64,000 nucleotides of DNA, from assembly GCA_003599275.1 (NCBI GenBank), contig QZJG01000039.1, positions 1 to 64,000 on the forward strand, given 5' to 3'. Each line of letters begins with the position of its first letter. Within the stretch, counting starts at the first letter, position 1. The notes under the pieces were generated by a model. It was given only the letters and a program-made list of their open reading frames with translations. It searched no databases and was not told the origin of the DNA. The position numbers and the translations under genes were made by a program. This stretch comes from Nitrospiraceae bacterium. GTDB lineage: Bacteria; Nitrospirota; Thermodesulfovibrionia; UBA6902. Of this stretch, positions 38,549-46,534 are shown one piece after another.

Positions 38549-39511
38549 ATGAAGGCACTTATTACCGGAGGAGCGGGTTTCATAGGATCCCATCTTGCTG
38601 AAGCACTTCTTGAGGAAGGACATGAGGTATATATCATCGATGACCTTTCAACCGGCAGCATCGATAACATAGATCATTTAAAGGAGCGAAAGGGTTTCCA
38701 TTATGTAGTGGACACAATAATGAATTCTCCGCTGTTGGCTGAGCTTGTAGATAAATGCGACATCGTTTATCATCTTGCCGCCGCCGTGGGTGTAATGCTG
38801 ATTGTTGAAAGTCCTGTGCGCACTATAGAGACCAACGTAAAAGGAACGGAAGAAGTTCTCAAGCATGCAAATAAGAAAAAGAAAAAAGTCATTATAGCAT
38901 CTACATCCGAGGTGTACGGGAAAAGCTCCCAAAAATTGTTCCGGGAAGACGGAGATCTCGTCATGGGCTCAACGACAAAAGGCAGATGGAGCTATGCATG
39001 TTCAAAAGCCCTGGATGAATTTTTAGGATTGGCGTATTGGAAAGAAAAAGGACTTCCGGTCGTTGTTTTGAGGTTTTTTAATATCGTCGGTCCGAGACAG
39101 ACGGGCAGATACGGGATGGTAATCCCGCGCTTTGTCAAACAGGCATTGCATAATAAACCCATTACTGTTTTCGGCGACGGCAAACAGTCGAGATGCTTTG
39201 CGCACGTTAAAGATGCAGTTGATGCACTTATAAAGATCGGCGTGACTGAAGACGCGGTCGGGCAAGTCATTAATTTAGGTAATGATTCGGAGGTGTCCAT
39301 TGAAGAACTTGCAATAAAGGTGATGAAGCTTGCCAACAGCAAGTCTGAAATACAGTATATTTCATATGATGACGCCTATGAAGAGGGATTTGAGGATATG
39401 CTTAGACGTGTCCCTGATCTTTCAAAGATAAATAAACTGATCGGATATAAGTCTAAATATGACCTCGATGACATAATTAAGGACGTAATAAAGTATTACA
39501 GGGAACATTAG
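38549..39511 (+). CDS. NAD-dependent epimerase/decarboxylase (extended SDR)
   Basis: A 320-residue SDR with LITGGAGFIGSHLAEALLEE, STSEVYGKSS and the Tyr-Lys pair in WSYACSKALDE. The FNIVGPRQTGRYGMVIPRFV segment is typical of UDP-glucuronate decarboxylases and related UDP-sugar epimerases. An ACAGGAGG ribosome site precedes it. It may form UDP-xylose or a 4-epimer; no UDP-glucose dehydrogenase is present in the window to support the former. Confidence 0.78.
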   Translation: MKALITGGAGFIGSHLAEALLEEGHEVYIIDDLSTGSIDNIDHLKERKGFHYVVDTIMNSPLLAELVDKCDIVYHLAAAVGVMLIVESPVRTIETNVKGTEEVLKHANKKKKKVIIASTSEVYGKSSQKLFREDGDLVMGSTTKGRWSYACSKALDEFLGLAYWKEKGLPVVVLRFFNIVGPRQTGRYGMVIPRFVKQALHNKPITVFGDGKQSRCFAHVKDAVDALIKIGVTEDAVGQVINLGNDSEVSIEELAIKVMKLANSKSEIQYISYDDAYEEGFEDMLRRVPDLSKINKLIGYKSKYDLDDIIKDVIKYYREH

Positions 39512-39574
39512 AGACATCCCATATAAACTTTGTTTTCAATAACGCTTAACTACAATTGAGCATATTTTAGGCAA

Positions 39575-40417
39575 TTGAAGAGCAGAAGGCTCATAGAGTT
39601 AAAATATAAAGTTGCATGGTATATCGGAGCCCTGTTTTCATTCTTTTTATATTTTTCCGGAATAGCGCCTTTTTATATTTTATTGCGGAAGAAAATTCTT
39701 AAACGGCATATTGTTCTTGTGCTAACTTACCATCGCATAAATGACACCGGCAAAGATAAGCATATATCTGTCAGTCTGGAGACTTTTAAACGCCAAATGG
39801 CTTATCTTAATAAAAAATTTAAAGTCATATCGCTTGATGATCTTATTCAAGGGTTGCAAGACGACCGTAGCTTGAAGAACGATGCTGTCGCCATCACTTT
39901 CGATGACGGATGGAAGGACAACTATACTAATGCATTCCGCATAATAAAAAATCATGATTTCCCGGCAGCGATATTTGTTGCAACGGATTTTATCGGAAAG
40001 GACTATGGATTAACCGAAGACGAAATTAAGACAATGCATAGGAATGACATTATATTTGGAGCCCATACCGTATCACATATATCACTGTCAAAGGTTGACT
40101 ATGAAACCGCTGTATCAGAAGTAAAAGACTCAAAGCTGAAGTTGGAGAAAATTCTGCAACATGAAGTTGAATATTTCGCATATCCTTACGGCAAAAGAGG
40201 ACAGGATTTCACCCATGAAGCAATTAGCATAGTCAGAAAAGCGGGGTTAACCGCGGCCTTCTCAACCAATAATGGGTGCATAAGCCGCAAGAGCGATCTT
40301 TTCGCTTTGGAAAGAATCGGTATTAGAGATTTTCCGATGTTTGTGTTTAAGGTGCGTGTTTCCGGAATATTTGAAAACAGATGGCTGAGTGCTTTGCGGA
40401 AGCTTTTGAAAATTTGA
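39575..40417 (+). CDS. Polysaccharide deacetylase (CE4/NodB family)
   Basis: The 280-residue protein has an N-terminal membrane segment (about residues 12-32) and then a NodB domain: VLTYHRI, ITFDDGWKDNY (metal Asp pair), FGAHTVSHISLSKVD (His-x-x-x-His type) and YFAYPYGKRGQDF. It removes N-acetyl groups from amino sugars in a metal-dependent way, probably at the outer face of the inner membrane. TTG is used as start. Amino sugars are predicted from the wecB and aminotransferase genes upstream. Confidence 0.87.
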   Translation: MKSRRLIELKYKVAWYIGALFSFFLYFSGIAPFYILLRKKILKRHIVLVLTYHRINDTGKDKHISVSLETFKRQMAYLNKKFKVISLDDLIQGLQDDRSLKNDAVAITFDDGWKDNYTNAFRIIKNHDFPAAIFVATDFIGKDYGLTEDEIKTMHRNDIIFGAHTVSHISLSKVDYETAVSEVKDSKLKLEKILQHEVEYFAYPYGKRGQDFTHEAISIVRKAGLTAAFSTNNGCISRKSDLFALERIGIRDFPMFVFKVRVSGIFENRWLSALRKLLKI

Positions 40418-40449
40418 TTAGGTAATAATAATTACCAGCTTGATATAAA

Positions 40450-41559
40450 ATGAAAGTTTTTGTAATAGGCGCACGCGGATTTCCAAAAGTTCAGGGCGGA
40501 ATCGAAAAATATTGTGAGGAGCTCTATAGCAGGTTGGTTGAAAACAATGGCATCGAGATTACCGGACTGGTTATTCCCAAGTATTACAAGGAAAAGATTG
40601 ATGAATGGAAAGGCATAAAATTTATCCATATAAAGTCGGTAAAATCGAAGAACTTCGAGAAGATCTTGTATGGATTGATAGCGTCTTTGATTACCATCAT
40701 CAAGCGGCCTGACATAGCTCATTTTCACGGCTTAAGCTGTGGATTGTATATTCCTTTGGTGAAACTATTCGGTATCAAGGTCATATTAACTTTCCAGTCA
40801 CGAGATTATTTGTATCCTAAATGGGGCAAACTCGCAAAATTTATTTGGAGACTTTCTGAAAAGGCAGCTCTTAAATCCGACATGATATTAGCAGTCTCAA
40901 AGGCGCATACGGAATATTTAAGACAATACACCGACAGAGTTGTGCGGATACCGAACGGAGTTGAAGTCAATCATTTGAAAGTCTCTGTTGAAGAAGAGGA
41001 ATTCTATCTAAAAAAATACGGCTTAAGAAAAGAAGGCTACATCTTTTTCGCCGGGCGATTTACTCCCGAAAAGGCGATAGAAGACCTTATCTGTGCATTC
41101 GAACAATTAAATGATAACAGATGTAAACTCGTTATAGCCGGAGATGCAGATCATGAAGACAGTTACAGCAGGAAGATCAAAGAACGAGCTTCCAGGACAG
41201 AACATATTATATTGACTGGTTTTGTAACAGGAAAAGAACTTCAGACTCTCTTTTCCAATGCTAAACTTTTTGTTCTGCCGTCGAAGTTCGAGGGATTGCC
41301 GCATGTTCTGCTTGAGGCCATCAGCTTCAGGATAGAAGTATTGGCAAGCAACATCGAAGCAAACCTCCAGGTAACCCTGGAGGCGAGCTGTTATTTTGAG
41401 CAGGGTAACACAGAAGATCTGAGGAAGAAAATAAGATACTTTGTTGAAAACCGTTCATCCGATCAAGAGAAGCTGAGAAGGCTGGAGATGCTGCAGAAAG
41501 AATACAATTGGGATAATATTGCGGATAAAATTTATGAGAGATACAAAGAATTGATATAA
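40450..41559 (+). CDS. Glycosyltransferase family 4 (paralogue of 24399-25499)
   Basis: A 369-residue GT4 enzyme. VFVIGARGFPKVQGGIEKYC at the N-terminus parallels the start of the gene at 24399. The donor domain contains FFAGRFTPEKAIEDLICAF and FEGLPHVLLEAISFRIEVLAS, where the usual Gly-x-Pro-Val after the E-x7-E motif is changed. It stops 6 bp before the initiating transferase gene. The sugar is unknown. Confidence 0.83.
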   Translation: MKVFVIGARGFPKVQGGIEKYCEELYSRLVENNGIEITGLVIPKYYKEKIDEWKGIKFIHIKSVKSKNFEKILYGLIASLITIIKRPDIAHFHGLSCGLYIPLVKLFGIKVILTFQSRDYLYPKWGKLAKFIWRLSEKAALKSDMILAVSKAHTEYLRQYTDRVVRIPNGVEVNHLKVSVEEEEFYLKKYGLRKEGYIFFAGRFTPEKAIEDLICAFEQLNDNRCKLVIAGDADHEDSYSRKIKERASRTEHIILTGFVTGKELQTLFSNAKLFVLPSKFEGLPHVLLEAISFRIEVLASNIEANLQVTLEASCYFEQGNTEDLRKKIRYFVENRSSDQEKLRRLEMLQKEYNWDNIADKIYERYKELI

Positions 41560-41565
41560 ATAGAA

Positions 41566-43035
41566 ATGATAAGAGAACAGAACGTATCATTGAAGAAATT
41601 TTTACTGTTTATCGACCTCCTTGCTGTTGTGGTCTCATTCGTTGCGGGATATTTTTTGAGAGTGGGATTTGTGTCTCCTTACGTTGAACGTTATTTCGGG
41701 AAGGGTTACGATAAAATTTTCCCATTCAGCACATATATCGAATTGCTTCCGGTTTTGCTTATCATATGGGGGGTATTTCTATATTATTTCGGCATGTATC
41801 GTTCTACCGGGATCAGACGTATAAGCGAGGCCTTTTTTATATCTTCCAAGAGTGCACTCCTTGGGTTTGTTGTTTTTGGCAGCTATATATTTATTTTGCA
41901 TAAACAAGAAGAAGTAAACCGCTTGCTAATGGGGATTACTTTTATAATCGCAATCTTGCTTATTACAATTGAAAAGACCTTTTTTTTGTATGTGCTTAAT
42001 GTTATCAGGAACAGAGGTACGAGTTTTAAAGCTACCCTTTTCCCCTATCGCAGTATACTAATTGTAGGTACCGGAAAAAGGGTTGAGGAATTTATTAATA
42101 TGGTTGATCGTAATCCCGACTGGGGATTACACATCATTGGATTGGTTGATATAGATCCGGCATTAACAGGTAGATCAATTGAAAATTATAAAATATTGGG
42201 CACTTTTGATGATGTTTCGAGAATAATTCACGAGAATGTAATCGATGAAGTAGTATTTATTGTCCCGAGATCCTGGATTAATAAAATAGAGGATTTGATG
42301 TTGTTGTGCGAGAATGAAGGGCTAACAATAAATTTTGCCACTAACTTATTTTCACTTAAGTTCTCGCAGATCAAACAGGCAGATTTGCAGGGATTCCCTC
42401 TTTTAATTTTTGAAAATGCCTCTCATAATCCCGGAGCCCTCTTAATAAAAAGAATATTCGATTTTGTAGTGACTGGGATAGCTCTGCTCTTATTGTCGCC
42501 GCTATTCTTAATCTCAATTATTTTGGTAAAAGGGACTTCAGAAGGACCGGCATTTTTCAAACAGGAACGATGCAGCCTTTATGGTAGGAAATTTGTATTT
42601 TACAAATTCAGAACAATGGTAGTTGATGCAGAGGATAAACTTAAAGACATCTTTTGTTATAACGAGATGAAAGGGCCTGTTTTTAAGATGACGAATGATC
42701 CTCGAGTGACCAAGGTTGGTGTGTGGCTGAGAAAATACAGTCTTGATGAATTGCCGCAGTTGTGGAACGTTTTAAGGGGAGACATGAGTTTGGTTGGGCC
42801 AAGACCGCCTTTACCAGCAGAGGTCGAGAAATATGATAACTGGCAGAGAAGAAAGCTTAGCATGAGACCAGGAATTACCTGTTTGTGGCAAATTAGCGGA
42901 AGAAATGAAATTGCTGATTTTAACGAATGGATGAAGTTGGATCTGGAATATATTGACAATTGGTCGTTAGGTATCGATCTGAAAATCCTTTTGAAAACTA
43001 TACCTGTAGTATTGATGGGCAAAGGAGCAAAATAA
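41566..43035 (+). CDS. Polyprenyl-phosphate sugar-phosphate transferase (long, WcaJ/WbaP-like)
   Basis: A 489-residue protein with about four N-terminal membrane segments, a central nucleotide-binding-like domain starting with SILIVGTGKRVEEFIN near residue 165, a further membrane hairpin near 300, and the catalytic core FKQERCSLYGRKF, YKFRTMVV, KYSLDELPQLWNVLRGDMS, VGPRPP and PGITCLWQISGRN. It loads the first sugar phosphate onto undecaprenyl phosphate. This is the last gene of the long + strand run. A second, shorter transferase is at 26735, so two initiating steps are encoded. Confidence 0.92.
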   Translation: MIREQNVSLKKFLLFIDLLAVVVSFVAGYFLRVGFVSPYVERYFGKGYDKIFPFSTYIELLPVLLIIWGVFLYYFGMYRSTGIRRISEAFFISSKSALLGFVVFGSYIFILHKQEEVNRLLMGITFIIAILLITIEKTFFLYVLNVIRNRGTSFKATLFPYRSILIVGTGKRVEEFINMVDRNPDWGLHIIGLVDIDPALTGRSIENYKILGTFDDVSRIIHENVIDEVVFIVPRSWINKIEDLMLLCENEGLTINFATNLFSLKFSQIKQADLQGFPLLIFENASHNPGALLIKRIFDFVVTGIALLLLSPLFLISIILVKGTSEGPAFFKQERCSLYGRKFVFYKFRTMVVDAEDKLKDIFCYNEMKGPVFKMTNDPRVTKVGVWLRKYSLDELPQLWNVLRGDMSLVGPRPPLPAEVEKYDNWQRRKLSMRPGITCLWQISGRNEIADFNEWMKLDLEYIDNWSLGIDLKILLKTIPVVLMGKGAK

Positions 43036-43120
43036 ATTAGTGGGCATGAAACAGAAGTGTTGACTGTCAGTTAGAGGCTCAGCAATAGCCTTATTTGCGT
43101 ATAGCGGCGCTTGATGAAGC

Positions 43121-43147
43121 GTAAGCGTCAAATTATTAGACGCTTAC
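43121..43147. terminator. Inverted repeat between convergent genes
   Basis: A perfect 9-bp inverted repeat (GTAAGCGTC and GACGCTTAC) with a 9-nt loop lies between the 3' ends of the + strand run and the - strand block. It lacks a T-tract on either side, so a role as terminator is only suggested by position. Confidence 0.35.
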
Positions 43148-43179
43148 AGAAATTCTTGACTAATGCGCTTAAAGATAAA

Positions 43180-44092
43180 TCATTTGCCCTGCATTTCTAT
43201 CATGAATTTTTCACCGGTAATTTTCTCCACAGCCTTTACAAGCTTCTCCATGTCAACTCGAACTATTTTTCCAGTCTTAATGTTTTTTGAATAGTATATC
43301 CACTCTCCTGTTTCAGGGTCATGGGGGGGAAATAATTGTTTCGTTGCCACCTACATCTTGAACATACAACTGTCCGGAACTGGAATATATCCTTGCATTG
43401 TGATTAGAACCAAAAACTATATCTGCACCTTCACCATCTCCGTTAAGCACTATCCCCCTCTTAGATGCAGCCCCTCCGCTTTGAGCATCAATCCATATTC
43501 CACTTGTATTACTGATGGTTCCTGTAAAAGATTGCAAGTTGGAGACATGGAGTCCATATAAGTTTGATATGGTAGATGTGCCTATGTCCGACAATGCACC
43601 GGGGCTTTCCGCATAGAACATGGAAGCGTTGCTAATTGTTGTATTCGGAGTCCCTCCACGTCTGTCAATAGTGGATGAAACGCCACGTGCATAAGTAATA
43701 GTTCCTGCCGTACCATCGCCATATAATCTGACTGCATATCTTCCTCAGATAACCGTTCCAGCGCTCGCAGTGCCGGAACCACCCCAGACAGCAAATGAGT
43801 TTAATCCCATTAACCATGAAACACTCCCGGATGTCGCCGTTGATGTTGCTTCAGCAAATATTGCTCGTGAGCCTATAGTAGCAGTGCTTCTTGAGGTCAG
43901 AGCAAAAACAGCATCTCCAAACCCATTACTTGACGTATTTGTTGCTTCCTCGGCTACTACAGCAAGTTTATTCCCCGGAGCAGTTGTTCCGACCCCGAGT
44001 TTTCCGCTTACTGCCAAGTCTCCTGCTCCATAAAGAACACCAACTCCCAGAAAAAAAATAATACCTACGATAATAAAAAACTGTTTTTTCAT
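43180..44092 (-). pseudogene. Secreted repeat-type surface protein, disrupted by TGA and a C7 frameshift
   Basis: From ATG 44092, with GGAGG just upstream, the frame encodes a signal peptide (MKKQFFIIVGIIFFLGVGVL) and GKLGVGTTAPGNKLAVVAEE, a pattern common in phage-tail-like and S74-type surface proteins. An in-frame TGA at 43745-43747 interrupts it. The same frame then continues without another stop for 141 codons to ETIISPP, where it ends at a run of seven C (- strand; 43323-43329). With one C fewer, it would read on as HDPETGEWIYY to TGA 43180. A single gene of about 300 codons is therefore split by two lesions. Its function is unknown. Confidence 0.7.
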
Positions 44093-44195
44093 GAGAACCT
44101 CCAATTGGGATAATTATTGTATTTAATAAATACAGATATTGAAAGCGAATTGACTATGTCAATACGAGTTAAATAAAATGAGTTAGTTAAGTTGT

Positions 44196-44855
44196 TCAGT
44201 GTCTCCCCAATATATAACTTGCATATGTCGGGTCAAGGGCGTAGCTCATACTTCTGATGAAATCTTTTGCGATGGATACCGACTTGGGCATATCATTTTT
44301 AGAAAGAGGGATGTCTACACGCACCATAAGTCCAACCCGTTTCTTGTTAAACATGGAAAAATATAATTGTTTCAGTTTCTGTTCGATCCACTGATGGGCA
44401 ATGTCTTTATCGATGCTTATCCAGTAAAATGTCAGAAAACTTTCATTCCCTTTTTCAGTAAGCAACGTGTGGGTCCTAAGGGTGCCGTTTTGCAGTTGAA
44501 ATTCCGTATCGTCAAGCTCTTCAATTTTGTAACCCGCACTCGTGTAGCATACTTTTGGATTATGAAAATTCCCGGCATCCAGAATGATAAAGAGGACCTT
44601 ATCACCTTGTTTGTTTACATACTGATATGCCAGGGCATCACTGATGAAATTAAAAACGGAGCTATCAGGAGTAAGGTTTAACTGTTCAGTCACGTCCTGT
44701 CCTGACCATTCAGAGGTCGAATGTGGGACTTTTAACTGTGAGATAAATCCGGTACCCTCATACTTTGCTTTTGGAAGGAAAAAGCTAATGAGTCCTACAG
44801 ATAATAAAAATATGGTGATATAGAATTTATATATGTGCATATTCTGTTTATTCAT
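44196..44855 (-). CDS. epsI: EpsI-family exosortase-associated protein
   Basis: A 219-residue protein with one N-terminal membrane segment (about residues 10-28) and a periplasmic domain with the family motif NFHNPKVCYTSAGY (His and Cys) near residues 110-125, then FLTFYWISID. EpsI proteins occur with exosortases, either fused or adjacent, and in polysaccharide loci. Their chemical role is not established. The gene follows the exosortase by 28 bp on the same strand. Confidence 0.85.
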   Translation of the reverse strand: MNKQNMHIYKFYITIFLLSVGLISFFLPKAKYEGTGFISQLKVPHSTSEWSGQDVTEQLNLTPDSSVFNFISDALAYQYVNKQGDKVLFIILDAGNFHNPKVCYTSAGYKIEELDDTEFQLQNGTLRTHTLLTEKGNESFLTFYWISIDKDIAHQWIEQKLKQLYFSMFNKKRVGLMVRVDIPLSKNDMPKSVSIAKDFIRSMSYALDPTYASYILGRH

Positions 44856-44883
44856 TGCAGTATCGTATGTATCCGGTCATTCC

Positions 44884-45837
44884 TTATCTACTATGTTTAA
44901 TTGCCGGAGGAGAAGAAAATTTTCTATCCAGAAGTGATTCGATGCCGATTATTCCCAAAATAGTAATTATAAATATGACTATCCCACTGAAATTATGAAA
45001 AAATCCCTGTCCTGCTTCTTCACCAAAATAAAACGTAATCAGACAGAGAGTGATTACGCGTATTATATTACCTAATAGTGCAAAAGGTATGATGAAAGAC
45101 GTAAGAAAAAACTTTTTTATCAGTTTGCCTTTGCTTATATAAACGTATACTAATACTAAAGAAAACATTGTTGTAAGCGAGCGAAACCCACTGCAGGGTT
45201 CACCCATGAAAATATCATTGTAGCCAATTGTCAGGAGGAGTCCTTCCCTTGAAATTGGATATTTAAGTATCGCTAAAATTTTCTCAGCCATAACGGATGT
45301 GCCATAACGCATCGGCAGTGTAATGCCGTCGATGATTCCCAATGGTGGAGGCACTAATAGCAGAAGATAGAAGACAGGGAAAGATAATTCTTTTGTGACA
45401 TTGCGTCCGTACTGGAACCCAATCAATCCGAATATCACAAAAACAAAGGATAGCGTCAGGAGGGAGAAATATTCCTGATACGAGGCAAATATGAACATAA
45501 TCATGCCGAATACAAATACAAACAGACTGAACAGATTTTTGTTGACATCCGGCTTGCGTATGAGTTCTTGCAAGTTCTTACGCTTTCGCCAAACTAACCA
45601 CAAAGACAGAGGGAGTATAAAATATGCATGAGTATAGTCAATGGATTCCCATTTCGCTTGATATAAATTCCAAAACACCGGTGAATAAAGTATTACCACC
45701 AGCAGCCAAATCAGAAAATGAAACATGAAATACCCCCACCGCTCCGCAATATGCTCCTTTAGAAGCATATTGCTCATCCTGCTAACCTTATTAGGATAAA
45801 TAGAGTTAATTGCTTTGTTCCGATCAGTGAAATTCAC
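44884..45837 (-). CDS. Exosortase (EpsH/Xrt family)
   Basis: This polytopic protein (317 aa from GTG 45837) has about eight membrane segments and the exosortase catalytic residues: Cys in GEPCSGFRSLTTMFSL near residue 215, Arg in LLGNIIRVITL, and His in FFHNFSG. Exosortases cut a C-terminal PEP-CTERM-type sorting signal and may attach the protein to a surface carrier. The start is uncertain: ATG at 45777 (MSNMLLKEHIAERW), behind AGCAGG, is an equally good choice and gives 297 aa. The subtype is not assigned. No target protein with a PEP-CTERM tail was found in the window. Confidence 0.88.
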   Translation of the reverse strand: MNFTDRNKAINSIYPNKVSRMSNMLLKEHIAERWGYFMFHFLIWLLVVILYSPVFWNLYQAKWESIDYTHAYFILPLSLWLVWRKRKNLQELIRKPDVNKNLFSLFVFVFGMIMFIFASYQEYFSLLTLSFVFVIFGLIGFQYGRNVTKELSFPVFYLLLLVPPPLGIIDGITLPMRYGTSVMAEKILAILKYPISREGLLLTIGYNDIFMGEPCSGFRSLTTMFSLVLVYVYISKGKLIKKFFLTSFIIPFALLGNIIRVITLCLITFYFGEEAGQGFFHNFSGIVIFIITILGIIGIESLLDRKFSSPPAIKHSR

Positions 45838-45864
45838 GGATCAAAATGAATGTCGGTCTCATTA

Positions 45865-46023
45865 TTAAAACAATGTATAAATAAACGGTGCAAGAGCTGA
45901 ACCTTCGGTAAATATAATCAGGGCTCCCAGTAACACCATCGTTATGACTATCGGTGCTAACCACCATTTTTTCCTGGCTCTCATAAATTCCCAGAACTCT
46001 TTAATGATTGATAGCTTATTCAT
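45865..46023 (-). CDS. DUF5989-type small membrane protein
   Basis: A 52-residue open frame with a strong AAAGGAG ribosome site. It starts MNKLSIIKEFWEFMRARKKW, then has a single membrane helix and ends GSALAPFIYTLF. The -FW-F-R-RKKWW...GSALAPFIYTLF layout matches the DUF5989 family, whose members are usually found beside carbamoyltransferase and SxtJ genes in glycan loci. Here it is the first gene of the exosortase block, 27 bp before the exosortase. Its function is not known. It may be a small partner protein of the membrane enzymes. Confidence 0.8.
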   Translation of the reverse strand: MNKLSIIKEFWEFMRARKKWWLAPIVITMVLLGALIIFTEGSALAPFIYTLF

Positions 46024-46534
46024 TGAAATCTCCTTTAAATGGAATATGGTATTTTACCTGTATACAGCATAGAGTTTCAACTTTGTTCCTCTTTTATGAC
46101 GGGATCGTTGATTTTGTTTTTATCAAAATGTTAATCTAAATTTCCCAAAAAGCGAATTCCTTAGCATAGTTAATCCACGATATATTCCCGTTTCCAACTA
46201 AGGTACAGCTCAAATAATGTCTTTTAAAGCGACCTTTATGGTGTTGAATTGCATGAGCGAGTGCTATGTAAAATATTGTTACATTAATTAACTGCTTGAT
46301 TTAATAGTATGTTTTTAGAATTATCTTGTTAATTGGCCGGACTGTGTCGGGTTATTTAACATGACGAGAGCTCATCCTGAAATAGAATTATTTAAATTCA
46401 ACGAGTTATAGGGTGGCTTATTTTTTGCAGATAATTATTGAGGCGTTAGATATTCAGATAGAGCGACATCGAGGCCTCTATTTTCATTACTGAGTATAAG
46501 CGGGTTGAAGAATTAGGACGATTCAGATAAAAAG
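46024..46534. other. Divergent AT-rich intergenic region
   Basis: These 511 bp separate the - strand exosortase block from the + strand regulatory genes. The stretch holds a sigma-54 promoter candidate (46414-46429) and a short inverted repeat, ATGTAA-N7-TTACAT (46266-46284), that could be a regulator site. No open frame with a ribosome site was seen. A - strand promoter for the exosortase block should also lie here, but none is convincing. Confidence 0.6.
46414..46429 (+). promoter_or_regulatory. Candidate sigma-54 promoter
   Basis: TGGCTTATTTTTTGCA has the exact -24 (TGGC) and -12 (TTGCA) elements with the required 10-bp spacing between the GG and GC dinucleotides. Transcription would start near 46440, about 95 bp before the diguanylate cyclase gene. 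Enhancer-binding regulators are common in exosortase/EPS loci, but none is in this window. Confidence 0.65.

Noticed and set aside
43745-43747. TGA as a selenocysteine codon
   Set aside because: No selenocysteine insertion hairpin was evident, the product is not a redox protein, and a second lesion lies downstream.
43180-44092. Possible PEP-CTERM substrate of the exosortase
   Set aside because: The C-terminus in either frame has no PEP-like motif, hydrophobic helix or basic end.
46239-46253. A second sigma-54-like sequence (TGGTGTTGAATTGCA)
   Set aside because: The GG and GC elements are separated by 9 bp where 10 are required.
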